From assembly GCA_964036195.1 (NCBI GenBank), contig OZ038452.1:10596704-10660703 (forward strand): a stretch of 64,000 nucleotides of DNA, read 5' to 3'. The DNA comes from Sphaerolaimus hirsutus. Taxonomy: Eukaryota > Nematoda > Chromadorea > Monhysterida > Sphaerolaimidae. Below are positions 20,941 through 32,111 of the stretch, piece after piece (position 1 is the stretch's first letter; every line of letters begins with the position of its first letter). A program made the translations under genes and the position numbers. The notes under the pieces are model-generated. The model had not been told where the DNA came from and made no database searches. It was given only the letters and a program-made list of their open reading frames with translations.

Positions 20941-22584
20941 CCCCACAACACCCCCCCCCACATTTTACATTTTGTTTGACATGGCATCAATTTTTGAAAA
21001 TGTCATCTAAAATATAGTTGACCAAGAAGTCAAGTGATAAGACATTCCTATTTTACATCACATTTTCAATTGAGGGGGGGGGCTTTATTATTTTGTCAGA
21101 AAAATCGAAATTTTGGAGGGGGGGTATTTCGATGTGTGGGCTTATTTGAGGGAGGGGGGTTATTGTTTCATCAGAAAAATCGAAATTTTGTAGCTTTTCA
21201 CATAAACCGATTATGTTAGTGGCAGCTGAATACAAAGGGCTAAGCATTGTTCTTTCTTATGCTGCGATTACAGCTTGGGTGTAAAATTGACCAGGCATAT
21301 AATTGATTTTTGGGCGTAAAATTAATTACAGGTGAATGGATAAAGATATGGCGCAGGCTGTCCGCGAGATTTAGGTTTTTTTGGTATACCACGTAACACG
21401 CTAATTAGTCCATATGTACCCCGTGCTGACACGTCCTTTTGTTTATTACATAAAAAAGAGGTCACCTGGAAATTGATATCTTACCCGTCTAACGCGCAAA
21501 TGAGCGCGTGCGCAGACAATCGATGTTTCAATAACACGCAACAGGGGGGGTTATACGTATTTGTATACCACATTATTAGAAGACATGTGCGTTATAAAAA
21601 AACGTATACCCCGTCAAATTATTTGCAAAAAGCAGAAAACGTGTTATACTGAGGTTGTATACCACGTAAAAATTTTTTTACAACATCACAAACTGATTAA
21701 TATTGGGTCGGATGTGTGTTTAAAAAATACCAAAAACTTTCATACTCAACTAGACCCAACACACAAGTCCTGTGACGTGACCCGACCAGACCAGACCATC
21801 CCGGGCACATCTCCAACAACAAATTCCCAACAACCTCCATATCAAAACTTTCCACCACATAGCAGCGCGCCAAAATGTGGCTCTGCTGCAACCACTCATA
21901 TCCGTACTTGGCGCACCAAAATGTGGTTCTGCCAAATCAGAATGCCCAACTGATCGATCATGTGCAAAAAACGGGATCGGTATTTATAGGGGTCCGCGGT
22001 GCACGCTGCACTTAAGATTGGACAAAGATTTCCATCTGTTGTCCAATATTTAGGATCGAAAAAACATTTTCTCATGAGATAAGCTCTTTGTTTTTACTCG
22101 GAAAATCGGGGCACATGCCATTTCGGAGTGCTCTCGGGTTGCCCAATACAGTTTCATATAGTAAAGTCTCATACAGTGCCATTTGATCTCGGGAGCGTGC
22201 GGACTTAGTGGCTGATTGTATGTTTTCATCTCATATTATTCCCCGTACGTCCGGCTATGCTCATGCACTACACACGCGCCCAGTGAAAATCTGTTGTTTG
22301 TGCACAGATAAAAGGTCAGCCGACTAAAACTTCAGTAATGACTTGTAAAAAGGATTTGTAAAAAAACGCTTCATAAGGATTTGTAAAAAAACGAAAATGG
22401 TAGTTGACAGTTTGGAAAAGATAATTGATGCACGCGGCAGAGTCAAAAGCAATCCCGATGGCGCAAATTGTGTTGTCACGCAGATGTGAAGTGCAGTTTT
22501 ATAGTGTCGATTCAGGGTCATTTTTATTTTTTTATTTGTCAACCTGTTTATTTTTATTTTTTTCTGAGATTTTGCCAATCCTGG

Positions 22585-22800
22585 TGCCGGTTCCGCAAGT
22601 GGAAAAGTTAAGAGTTAAAACTTAAGAGTTGAGTAAAATGATAAATGATAAGTTACGAGTAAAGTTAAAAGTTAAAATTTGAGTAAAATCATTTGTCGTT
22701 TCACTCAACTCTTAACTCTTAACTTTACTCATAACTTGTCATTTGTCATTTTACTCAACTCTTAAATTTTAACTCTTAACTTTTCCACTTGCGGAACTGG
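22585..22800. repeat. palindrome of TTAAGAGTTAAAAC units
   Basis: CCGCAAGTGGAAAAGTTAAG at left and CTTAACTTTTCCACTTGCGG at right are exact inverts. Between them, AAGAGTTGAGTAAAATGA units mirror each other. Confidence 0.8.
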
Positions 22801-24694
22801 CCCCCTGGTCAACTGTAGTTGATGGGAATTAAGAAAAACTAATTCCATTCATTATTTATGACATTTGCAACAAATTCATTCATTGCTTTTATGGACAGTT
22901 CAATAAAGTGACCGCACCAAATCTCACCAACCTTTGTATGCTGGACGAAAATAGTTAAGAATACACTGCGGCAAAATGCACCGCAGCCAAACATGCATAA
23001 ATACGTAAATATACCAAGATGAGTTGACACTAAGATGCATGAGCACTGGCCTATACTATACTGGCAAAACAGACATGGGCAACTCGAGAGTAAATCGCCA
23101 TTTCTTTATGACATAAGGGATCAGCGTTTTTGATGTTGCATAAGTGGGGGGGGGGGGGCTGTGGTCAAGTTTTGAGCTGGATTAGGCCGCGACAGATAGA
23201 GATCAAAAGATAGGAACTGAAAAAATATCGGGATGGGATTAATGTGACGAAAATAGGCACGTGGGAAATAGACGTATTAGCGGCAGACCGCAAAGTATGT
23301 GCAGAATCCTACCGTAATTTAATGAATAAAATCTAGTCATAAATTTCTCAATTTATTATTCCATAGTAAAAACGAAATATTATGATGAAAAAACTGTATA
23401 ATTTGTGGTTTATTATTCAGGTGGGTTCTGGTAGGTTTCCATACTAAGTGTAATTTCCGACGATTATAATATGGGTCGGCAGCACTGTTAAATAGCGTTA
23501 AATAGCACTGTTAAAAAGCAAATATAATTAAATATAAGTTCAGAAAGTCATAGAAAAACGATTTAAATAGTGCTGGAAAAACCTGGCAAACATATAAAAA
23601 TAAAAACTGTTATATTTCGTAACATTTTATTAAATATAAATCTCTCAGATATTTTTCCAATGCTAGCTGGACACATGAAAATTAGATCGCATGCTTTGCA
23701 CAGAATGTTACCATATTTTGATGAATCAAGTCAATTGAAAAGTTCAATTTTCTGTTAAATGTTTGGTAGTTAAAAAGTGCAATTTCATGATACTATTTCA
23801 GGGTTATTATTCAGATAGGATATGGTAGATTCCAGTGCAAAGTGTGCCATCAAAGTTTGTGTGTAAACTCTACAAATTATAATAGTTAATTGTGGGAATG
23901 GGAGCTGTAATTATCATCCCCCCATGACCAGCAGCACATTATTCAGATAGGATCTACCATATTTCCCACGCGCCTATTTTTGTCACATTAATCCCATCCC
24001 GATATTTTTTCAGTTCCTATCTTTTGATCTCTATCTGTCGCGGCCTAATCCAGCTCAAAACTTGACCACAGCCCCCCCCCACTTATGCAACATCAAAAAC
24101 GCTGATCCCTTATGTCATAAAGAAATGGCATGTGCCCCGATTTTCCGAGTAAAAACAAAGAGCTTATCTCATGAGAAAATGATTTTTCGATCCTAAATAT
24201 TGGACAACATATGGAAATCTTTGTCCAATCTCAAGTGCAGCGTGCACCGCGGACCCCTATAAATACCAATCCCGTTTTTTTGCACATGATCGATCAGTTG
24301 GGCATTCTGATTTTGGCAGAACCGCATTTTGGTGCGCCAAGTACGGAAATGAGTGGTCGCAGCAGAGCCACATTTTGGGGGGCCTAGTTCTGTCACAAGT
24401 TATAACACGCTCTAACCCGCAAAAAATATTTTCTGCGGGGTATGACAAATGATGTAACACAATGCATTCCAAATGATGTGTGTTAGTGAAAAAAGTACCA
24501 CGCTAAACGGATTGACCCCTATTACGCACGCGCCCGCTAACCCGTAATGTGCCGTGTTAGCGAAATTAGCGTAAACAAAACCGCGCAAATTAATACTGGT
24601 GCGCGTTATGAAAAAATGCCATTCGCGTGGCAGTATACCACGTACGTATAACACGGGGTATACTTTCACGGTCAGCCTGATATGGCGTTCAGTC

Positions 24695-24915
24695 AAAGAA
24701 AGCGCACATGCAGATGTTGCTTGTGTCCAAAGCTCATCAGTTTATTTTGATTGTACTAGAAGTTATGAATTTTGGTGCAAATTTTACACCTTAATTTTAC
24801 GCAACTTACAGCACATAATTGAAAAAATTGTGCTAAAATTCATAACTCCCAGCACGAATCAAATAAACTCATGAGCTTTGGACACAGAAACGTCTGCATC
24901 TAAGCTTTCTTTGAC
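24695..24915. repeat. foldback, TCAGTCAAAGAAAGC ends
   Basis: TCAGTCAAAGAAAGC and GTGTCCAAAGCTCAT at left are mirrored by ATGAGCTTTGGACAC and GCTTTCTTTGACTGA at right, around GAATTTTGGTGCAAATTTTA. It lies near the right end of the 21257-25023 element. Confidence 0.75.
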
Positions 24916-25406
24916 TGAAATAACAATGTTGTATCTTTATTCATTCATCTGTAATAAATTTTACGCCCAAAATCAGTTTTACGCCCATCACTTTTATGCC
25001 CGAGCGGTAATCGCAGCATAATAAGGCTGAGATTAGAGCTCAGCATAAAATGATGATGTAAAATGACGTTGTAAAATTAGTTTAAATGAGTGTGGATGAT
25101 GCATTTTTGCATGTGGGTCTCCAATTTTTAATGGATAATATATGTATCAATACCTTAATTGTGACTGATACTGAGTGTTATCAGTGACAGCTGGAGCAAA
25201 TTGCAAAAAAAAATTCATTTTTTGTCATCACTTTATGTCAGGGAACAAATTTTACATTTCACATCAACAATTCCATGCTACCATTGACATGAAATGTAAA
25301 ATTTGTTCCCTGACATAAAATGATGATGTAAATATTTAAAATGAAAAAAATTGAATTTTGCAATTTGCTCCAGTTGTCTCTGATAACACTCAGTATCAGT
25401 CACAAT

Positions 25407-27375
25407 TAGGGTGTCAAATTTCCGTTTCCGTTTTCCGTTTCCGCCTTTCCGCAGGAAAATTTTTTACCTTTCCGTTTTCCGTTTTCCGGCAGCCGAAATT
25501 TTTTTACCTTTCCGTTTTCCGTTTTCCGGCAGTCGAAAAATTTTTACCTTTCCGTTTTCCGTTTTCCGGCAGCTGAAAATTTTTTACCTTTCCGTTTCCG
25601 TTTTTCCGGCCCATTTTTCCGTTTTCCGGCTGAAAAATTTTTACCTTTCCGTTTCCGTTTTACCAGGCCATTTTTCCATTTTCTGGCTCGATTTTCAGTT
25701 TTCTGGCTTTTTTCCATTGTTTTTCCAATCTGTATTTATCTTCAATTGGCTCATCCCATTGTGTTGTTTTTGTCTCTTGGAACAGCATTGACAACTGGGA
25801 TTTCAGGGTCAGTGAAACAGGTGCTGTGAACCCAATTGGGTCATATGCTGACACCAATAATTTATTCAAGTTTCATCTGGTTGGTGTTGTGATGCTGTCA
25901 ATTTGCAATTTTGGTGTTGATATTGCCAGCATGTCAGTTTGATTTTATTTCATGCCCATTACTGCGACAATTTTATTCACCTTTGGACTCCTGTCGTTTT
26001 CTGCTATTTCATTCATGACTGATCTGGAGTTTGACAGCCATTCCCTCATGTTCATAGAACATTGGTTAAATAAAGCTTTGACTTTGTAATATAGTTCTAA
26101 AGCTTCAACTTCATTCGTGACACTCATGATGAAGTTTTTGACGTAAATGTTGTTTATTATCATCGCCAACTGGTTTCGTTCCCCTTCATTTTCTTCATAT
26201 TCATTCATGTTGTTTATTGTCACATTTAAATGGTATTTTATGACTGCTCCCAAAATTGCTGGGCTGCAGACAAGTCCAAACAGTACACGTTTAAAACAAA
26301 GTACTATTAAGTTATTTTCAGTTACTGGTTTTGAGGCATCTTTCAGCCAGAAAAATCCTGTGTAATCTCTAGCTTGGTCATGCAATCCTATTTCCAAAAA
26401 TGCCTTTTCAATATCGGCAATTAATGCTAGATTGCCTGCCCTGAACCTCAGGAGTAGGCCCAGTGCTAATGGTGTTGTAATTGGTCCTCTAAAAAGGCAC
26501 TCGTTGAAACTGGGCTTACCTGCTGACCCATCGTACATAATTCTGCATGATTTCAATTTGTCCAGCATGATTACTGGCTGGTGTGGCAGGTAATGAATCC
26601 CCTTGTTGTCTGTTTTGTCATCACAGATCTCAATTATTCCCTTTTCTAGTTGGTCGTCCAAAACTTTTTGGTATTGTTCGAATAAGTTTGGATCTTTGTT
26701 GAATCTTCTTATCAGTGATTTAAACCACACCAAGGCTTCTGCTTTTCCCGTGGGCAGGTCACTGATACTCTCTTTATATGGCCAGTCAATATAGTATTGT
26801 TTGTTGTTGTCGTTGAATTTTATGCTATTTATTATCATCTCCTCTGCAATGTCATCATCAATTGCATAGGGGTCATCAGTGATTCCCACTGCTTCTAGAC
26901 TGTGAAATTGTCGTAGTGTTTCCTTTCCTATGGCCACTATGGCTACTTTTTGATGATTTTTTGTTGGTTCAGTTAAGCTTGAACTACAAGTGAAGTTACA
27001 GGCATGATCCATAGTTGCAGAATGTACAGCTACCACAATCAAAGCCAAACAGGCAAACCTGCATGCAGGTTTTCCTTCTGCAAATTTGTCTATTACCGTG
27101 CTAATTTCACTTTATTTTTTTCCGTTTCCGTGAAAATTTTGCTTTCCGTTTTCCGTTTTCCGGCATTTCATTTTTCCGTTTTCCGTTTTCCGGCCGACAA
27201 TTTTTTTTTACCTTTCCGTTTTCCGTTTTCCGCTGAGTGAAATTTTTTTACCTTTCCGTTTTCCGTTTTCCGGCAGAAATTTTTTTTTACCTTTCCGTTT
27301 TCCGTTTTCCGTAAAGTGAAAAATTTTTACCTTTCCGTTTTCCGTTTTCCGTAAAAAAATTTTTTTGACACCCTA
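25407..27375. mobile_element. non-autonomous hAT element, TAGGGTGTC ends, carrying a BEL/Pao fragment
   Basis: It begins TAGGGTGTCAAATTTCCG and ends TTTTTTGACACCCTA, with an exact 8-bp duplication GTCACAAT at 25399-25406 and 27376-27383. Both flanks inside are arrays of ACCTTTCCGTTTTCCG. The centre is minus-strand retrotransposon sequence. The related element at 58888-59625 has the same architecture with most of the centre deleted. Confidence 0.9.
25660..27048 (-). pseudogene. BEL/Pao-type retrotransposon reverse transcriptase fragment, decayed
   Basis: A 367-codon frame (27048-25945) continues in the same frame past two stops to about 25660. Recognisable blocks include HYLPHQPVIM, RIMYDGSAGKPSFNECLF, GPITTPLALGLLLRFR, ADIEKAFLEIGL and, after the stops, LVSAYDPIGFTAP. 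These match the order in BEL/Pao pol (primer grip, fingers and palm, connection). The catalytic Y-x-D-D position reads YVKN, so the metal-binding aspartates are lost. No protease, integrase or LTRs are present. It is cargo inside a hAT element and not an independent retrotransposon. Confidence 0.85.
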
Positions 27376-27559
27376 GTCACAATTAAGGTATTGATACATA
27401 TATTATCCATAAAAAATGGGAAGCCCCAACCCGTAGCATCATCGACACTCATTTAAGTTAATTTTACGACTTAATTTTATGTCATCATTTTATGCTGAGC
27501 TCTAGTCTTGGCTTTACCACTGTTCTCTGGCCTTTGTGTTTGCTGCAGCTAGTGTCATG

Positions 27560-27710
27560 TGTGGGCTCAGGTACACACCACCTTCCCCCCTCACCACCCG
27601 CGCGCACATACGTCAGGCACACACATGGGGTGGCATGCACATATCACCAGTTATGTGCGGGCCGGGCTTTTGTGCGGGTCGCGCATATGTGCGTAGGGGT
27701 CCTGCCCCAT
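27560..27710. repeat. GTGCGGGCCGGGC repeat cluster
   Basis: CGCGCACATACG, TTATGTGCGGGCCGGGC and CGCGCATATGTGCG resemble the cluster at 20760-20940. It is of unclear boundaries. Confidence 0.45.
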
Positions 27711-28056
27711 CGGTTACGTCAATTTGTGGATGTAATATAATATCCCGTATATTTTTGTAATATCTTTCCAAAGTTTACTTTTTTCTATCAGCATTGTCTA
27801 TCGTTTAAGTTTCCAATTGAGTCGTCGTATGCATCGGGGTTTACTATTAATCGTCATCTTGGACCGGATTTTTGCTTCTCATTTAATTTTCAGCGAAATA
27901 GAATGTTCGCAATTTCGTGAAATTTCACAATTGCAACGCCTATTCATTTGTGAAAAATGCCCTTGACAATTCACAATTATCAACAATATCTTTAATGGGC
28001 TGTAAAAAGGTGCACCAGTCAAAAGCAGTGTTGCTTTGCTGGCCACGGCGCCGCAG

Positions 28057-28154
28057 CGTTGGCAGTCACCATCCTCACGAACAAATCTGCCGCAGCCACC
28101 AGCAGCAACGCGTCCCCAGACAACGCGCCCTCCCCAGACAAGGCCGTCCACTCG
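28057..28154 (+). CDS. candidate exon, Ala/Ser/Pro-rich, GC3-biased
   Basis: Between the acceptor CCGCAG (28056) and a possible donor GTTACA (28155), one frame has strong G/C third-position bias and reads LAVTILTNKSAAATSSNAS then PDNAPSPDKAVHS. Composition resembles the other linker exons of the plus-strand MSP/ASH-like gene. Its phases do not fit the neighbouring exons as defined, so it may be an alternative exon or be misplaced. Confidence 0.4.
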
Positions 28155-28425
28155 GTTACACTGTTTACCGTACCGTAACTGTACCGGTGGTTGACACGGT
28201 AGAGGGTTGTTTTAACGGTATGGCTATTGTTTGCTGTATACCTAGCCGCCACGCACACTAGTTGACAACCAAAACTACATTTTGTGAAAGTATCTTGCTT
28301 GCGCGTTGTCGACTACGACGTAGTTTTGGACGCATACTTTGCACTCCGCCGAGTATACCCACGGTGAGAGTACCTTAACGATGATAAGAATGACTTGTTT
28401 TTTTTATCAAAGTGGATATGGAGAT

Positions 28426-30322
28426 TAGCATTCGAAAAATAACCCGTGATTTATATTTTCGAAAATCACAATAAATATAAATAACCCGTGATTTATATAT
28501 ATTTATATTTTTTCCAAATTCTGAGTGATATATTTATATATATTTTTTAAATTTGAAAAAAAATCACTGAGAAAATCACTCATACTTGATACATTGTGGT
28601 GCAATTATTGCGCTTTATGACTAAAACATGTAATCTGTGCAAGAGAAATTTGCGAGTGATTTTCTCCAGAAAATCTCTCTGTTCATGTAGAGCATTATTG
28701 GATTAAAATTTATTTGAAGCAGGTAAACATTGTGCCTACACACTAGTTTTCACCCTGACTTTTTTGAAAACTGAAATGGCCAAAAATGGTGAAATGTTTC
28801 CATCAAGTTTTCCACTACTGAAAGCTATATACAGGGTGGCGCACGTCAGGCGCACGGTTTCAATCTGCAGTCAACAAGTCAATGTTAAATGAAACCTGTT
28901 TAAATTTGGTATGGCAGTAGATAAATGCACCCCATTTAGTATGTTAAGAGCACATAGCAAAATTCTTATGTCGGAATGTGTAGCACATTGAACGGATGTT
29001 TTCCTTTGGAGTTATGTGAAGGAGAAGGTCCACAGTCCACAGTTGCCCAAAATAATGGACATTGAGCAGTTGAAGCATCTGATGGTCCAGCAGTTCAATG
29101 AAATTTTGCCTAGCATGCGTGTGAATGTTGTGGTTGAAATGCTTTATCATTTGGGTATTGTCATATTGCGATAATGGCGGTGGTTCTGTAGAGTGATGTT
29201 CCTTCATATGGTTTGATGTATGTGAAAATTTTGCGATATGAATGCGTGCTCTTAACATACTAAATGGGGTACATTTATCTACTGATATACCAAATTTCAG
29301 CACTTTTCATTTAAAATTGACGTGTTGGGAGCAGATTGAAACTGTGTGTCTGACGTGTGCCACCCAGTATGTTCTGTTTTCACAAATGGCATGAATTTTG
29401 GTGGGTGGTGTTGGCAAATAACTAGTTTGATTACAGCTCAAACTCAAATGATGACAAATGGTGACATCACCATCAATTAGTTTTCATTTTGTATGTGACA
29501 AAAATGTAAACTGTTTTAGTAACTTTTTTTATGTCATGCTGCTATGAATTCTATGGTTATCTTTTAGGTATAAAGCATCTCTCTATCTTATAACATACTT
29601 TCCTGAAATAAAACATGACTTTGAACCAAAAAATACCAATTTGATGTGATCAAAATTTATCTACAGTAATTGAAAGCTCAGTTTACCATTTTTGAAAACT
29701 GATGATGCTTGGTGACATGCACCAATGTGAGCTGTTTTCAAATATGGGGAACAATTGTGGAAAACTGTCACCATGGTGTCACCAGTGCCACTAGTGTCAT
29801 CACAATGTTGCATGAATGTAGCCATGTGTCCAAAAATGAGTTTTCACAGCACATCACCATTGAAAAAGTGCTGAGCATGAGCACCTATTTAGTCAAATAT
29901 CCATTGCCACAACCAGGCGCTATAGGTTGAGTGCTAAATATTTGCAGTGCAAAATATTTTTGAAGTTTTCATTGAGGTTGAACTGAAGGTTGAATTTTTC
30001 TGTGATATTTGCTTGATGTTTTCACTTGTAAAATATTGTATAACTGAATACTGCTTGTGGAATGATAATAAATGGACTGTGGTATATTAGAGTACATTTT
30101 TTTGCTTGCAAATGGTAAATAAAGCCCAGAATATTGCTTGAAATTGAAATAAAGCGCAAGTGATTTTTTGAGATTTTTTTCGAGCTTAGAGTTATTTTTT
30201 CAGTAATTTAATTATATTTTCTGGAGACCTAGAGTGATTTATATATATTTATATTTTTTCCAATATTGGAGTGATATATTTATATATATTTTCCAAAAAA
30301 TTGGTGATTTTTTCGAATGCTA
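28426..30322. mobile_element. non-autonomous hAT element, TAGCATTCGAAAAA ends
   Basis: The left TAGCATTCGAAAAAT and right TTTTTTCGAATGCTA are inverted, with an exact 8-bp duplication ATGGAGAT at 28418-28425 and 30323-30330. Subterminal zones repeat GTGATTTATATATATTTAT. A Tc1/mariner-like MITE (28832-29367) is nested inside. Confidence 0.88.
28832..29367. mobile_element. Tc1/mariner-like MITE, CAGGGTGGC ends
   Basis: The left CAGGGTGGCGCACGTCAGG and right TGACGTGTGCCACCCAG are inverted and bounded by TA on both sides. Subterminal blocks TTTAGTATGTTAAGAGCA and TGCTCTTAACATACTAAA are also mirrored. The 119-codon minus-strand frame inside is not recognisable as a transposase. Confidence 0.75.
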
Positions 30323-30510
30323 ATGGAGATCTCATCCTTGGTACACTCATTTGATTTCATTTGCCACAATTCACCTCACACACACCACTGAACAGACAAA
30401 CTTCAAGCGAACTGATAAATTATGCACCATCAACAATCATGTAAAATAGCACCCCTTTACCGTACCGTGTACCGGTGGTCCGTACCGTAAGTAACCATTG
30501 CGGTGGCCAG

Positions 30511-30571
30511 CTCTCCGGTGCCCGAGGCGATGGGCAGCAGAGACCCACTCGATTCCGTCGACCAGCAGCTG
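30511..30571 (+). CDS. candidate short exon of the plus-strand MSP/ASH-like gene
   Basis: After the acceptor GGTGGCCAG, a 61-base exon reads SPVPEAMGSRDPLDSVDQQL with G/C-ending codons and stops at a donor GTGGCA. It needs a two-base carry-over at its start, which the exon ending at 20234 supplies. A GTCAAATGTC-type MITE starts at its 3' side. Confidence 0.5.
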
Positions 30572-30574
30572 GTG

Positions 30575-30745
30575 GCAGTCCCGCAGTTTGTAAAGTGTTA
30601 TTTTAAGTGTCAAATGTAATATAAAGTGTCAAACAAAATAAGAGCAATTGTTTTGTCACTGAACTTTTGTTATTTTATAAAATATGACATCGCATGACAT
30701 TGACACTTTACATGACATTACAAGGTGCGTGACTGCCATCTGGCC
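30575..30745. repeat. MITE with GTCAAATGTAATATAAAGTGTC internal repeats
   Basis: The left GGCAGTCCCGCAGTTTGTAA and right TTACAAGGTGCGTGACTGCC are inverted, with AAGTGTCAAATGTAA-type repeats between. It abuts the exon at 30511-30571. Confidence 0.6.
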
Positions 30746-30959
30746 GTGCACGCACCACGAAGCCAGGATGACTCTGTTAGTTGTGTTTTATAGGTGCATA
30801 TTAAACTGAAGACATGCTGTGAAGAAATGTTACCATATTTTCATGAATTAAGTCACGTTAACAAATTAGGTATGCATCAAATTAGCCCGTACTGAGAGGC
30901 AATGCAATGTGGTGAGGACAAAAACAATTAGGCGGTTTATTGTATATTTCATTGGAAAG

Positions 30960-31596
30960 TAGGGTGTCAAAAAAAATTTTTTACGGAAAACGGAAACGGA
31001 AAAAATTTTTCAGCGGCCGGAAAACGGAACGGAAAACGGAAAAAAATGTGCACTTGGCGGAAAACGGAAACGGAAACGGAAAAAAATTTTCAGCGGCCGG
31101 AAAACGGAAAAAGAGGCCGGAAAAACGGAAACGGAAAAATCAAATTTGCATGGAAATGGAAAAAACTTGCTGAAATTTTGCCGGAAAACGGATAAAATTT
31201 GCTGAAAATTTGCTAGAAGTGGAAAAAATTTGCAGTAATTTTGCTGGAAACAGAAAATTTTTCACATCATTGACAATCTGCATGAATTTTTGCCAGTTTG
31301 GCTGATCAGAAAACAGAAAGTTAAGCCAAAAAAGGGTGAAATGAGGCGGAAAAGTGGAAAATTGAGGCGGAAAAACTGGAAATTGAGGCAGAAAACGGAA
31401 AAAAGGCGGAAAAACTGAAAATTTGGCTGGAAAACAGAAAATGAGCCGGAAAAACGGAAACGGAAAAAGTAGTTGCCGGAAAACGGAACGGAAAACGGAA
31501 AAAAATTTCAGCAGCCGGAAAACGGAACGGAAAACGGAAAAAATTTGTCTGCGGAAAACGGAAACGGAAAACGGAAAACGGAAATTTGACACCCTA
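30960..31596. mobile_element. non-autonomous hAT element, TAGGGTGTC ends, reverse orientation
   Basis: It begins TAGGGTGTCAAAAAAAATTT and ends GGAAATTTGACACCCTA, with an exact 8-bp duplication TTGGAAAG at 30952-30959 and 31597-31604. The interior is GGAAAACGG satellite, the complement of the TTTTCCG core in its relatives. Lys/Arg-rich open frames here are not genes. Confidence 0.9.
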
Positions 31597-32111
31597 TTGG
31601 AAAGCGTCGAGTCAGTTGGCTACATTATATGGGATTCCAGTTCAAACCTGAATCTTGAAAGTTTTCATTTCAAGTCTTTAAGTCGGGTCGGCCAGCCTCT
31701 CAAAGATAAACTCGAGCTCAATTATCAATTGACAAATTGATGACTGATGTTGGGTTAAGTTGCGAACCCCAAAAAATGTTTGCGTCTCTGGCGGAGAGTA
31801 TACTTCAAAATACTTTACATTTACGCGTACTTTCGCACTACACACACGTCACGCCCTACTATACTACTTCACTAGGTAGTGTGTGTAGGGCCTTTGGCAC
31901 TAGTTTCGCACTATTAACAACTCTGATATTGGCTTGATTACATGCAGACACAAGGCGAGTCTAACTCTCTGGACGCACACAAGCAGACACAACCCCCTTC
32001 CAAAGGTCCCTTCATTCATACAAATAAATGATTTAACTTAAATACATTGATGAGTTATGCTCAATGTTCCCATAATTCAATGAATAAGGTCAAGCGGTAA
32101 GTTGTTTGCAG

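Larger units (their letters stand above)
21257..25023. mobile_element. 3.8-kb nested inverted-repeat element, TTATGCTGCGATTAC ends
   Basis: The left tip TTATGCTGCGATTACAGC and right tip GCGGTAATCGCAGCATAA are inverted, and both are followed by GGGCGTAAAA-type motifs. Within it are at least three further symmetric pairs: 21830-22120 with 24115-24400 (for example CTCATGAGATAAGCTCTTTG); 23085-23290 with 23960-24125 (for example GATCAAAAGATAGGAACTGA); and an internal foldback at 22585-22800. The whole can fold into a layered hairpin. No transposase frame was found. Confidence 0.75.
25023..27513. mobile_element. foldback element, GAGCTCAGCATAAAATGATG arms, interrupted by a hAT element
   Basis: Left-arm landmarks (AGAGCTCAGCATAAAATGAT, GGATAATATATGTATCAATA, GTGACTGATACTGAGTGTTA) recur inverted on the right up to ATTTTATGCTGAGCTCTAG. 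The right arm is split by the insertion at 25407-27375, and the intact left arm shows the unoccupied target sequence. Confidence 0.85.

Noticed and set aside
28944-29303. 119-codon minus-strand frame inside the CAGGGTGGC element as a transposase
   Set aside because: There is no DDE-type spacing, helix-turn-helix or similarity I recognise, and the element is only about 540 bases long.
30940-31740. Lys/Glu/Asn-rich frames resembling nuclear basic proteins
   Set aside because: They are the complement of the same satellite (GGAAAACGG) within the element at 30960-31596, with no splice or codon-bias support.
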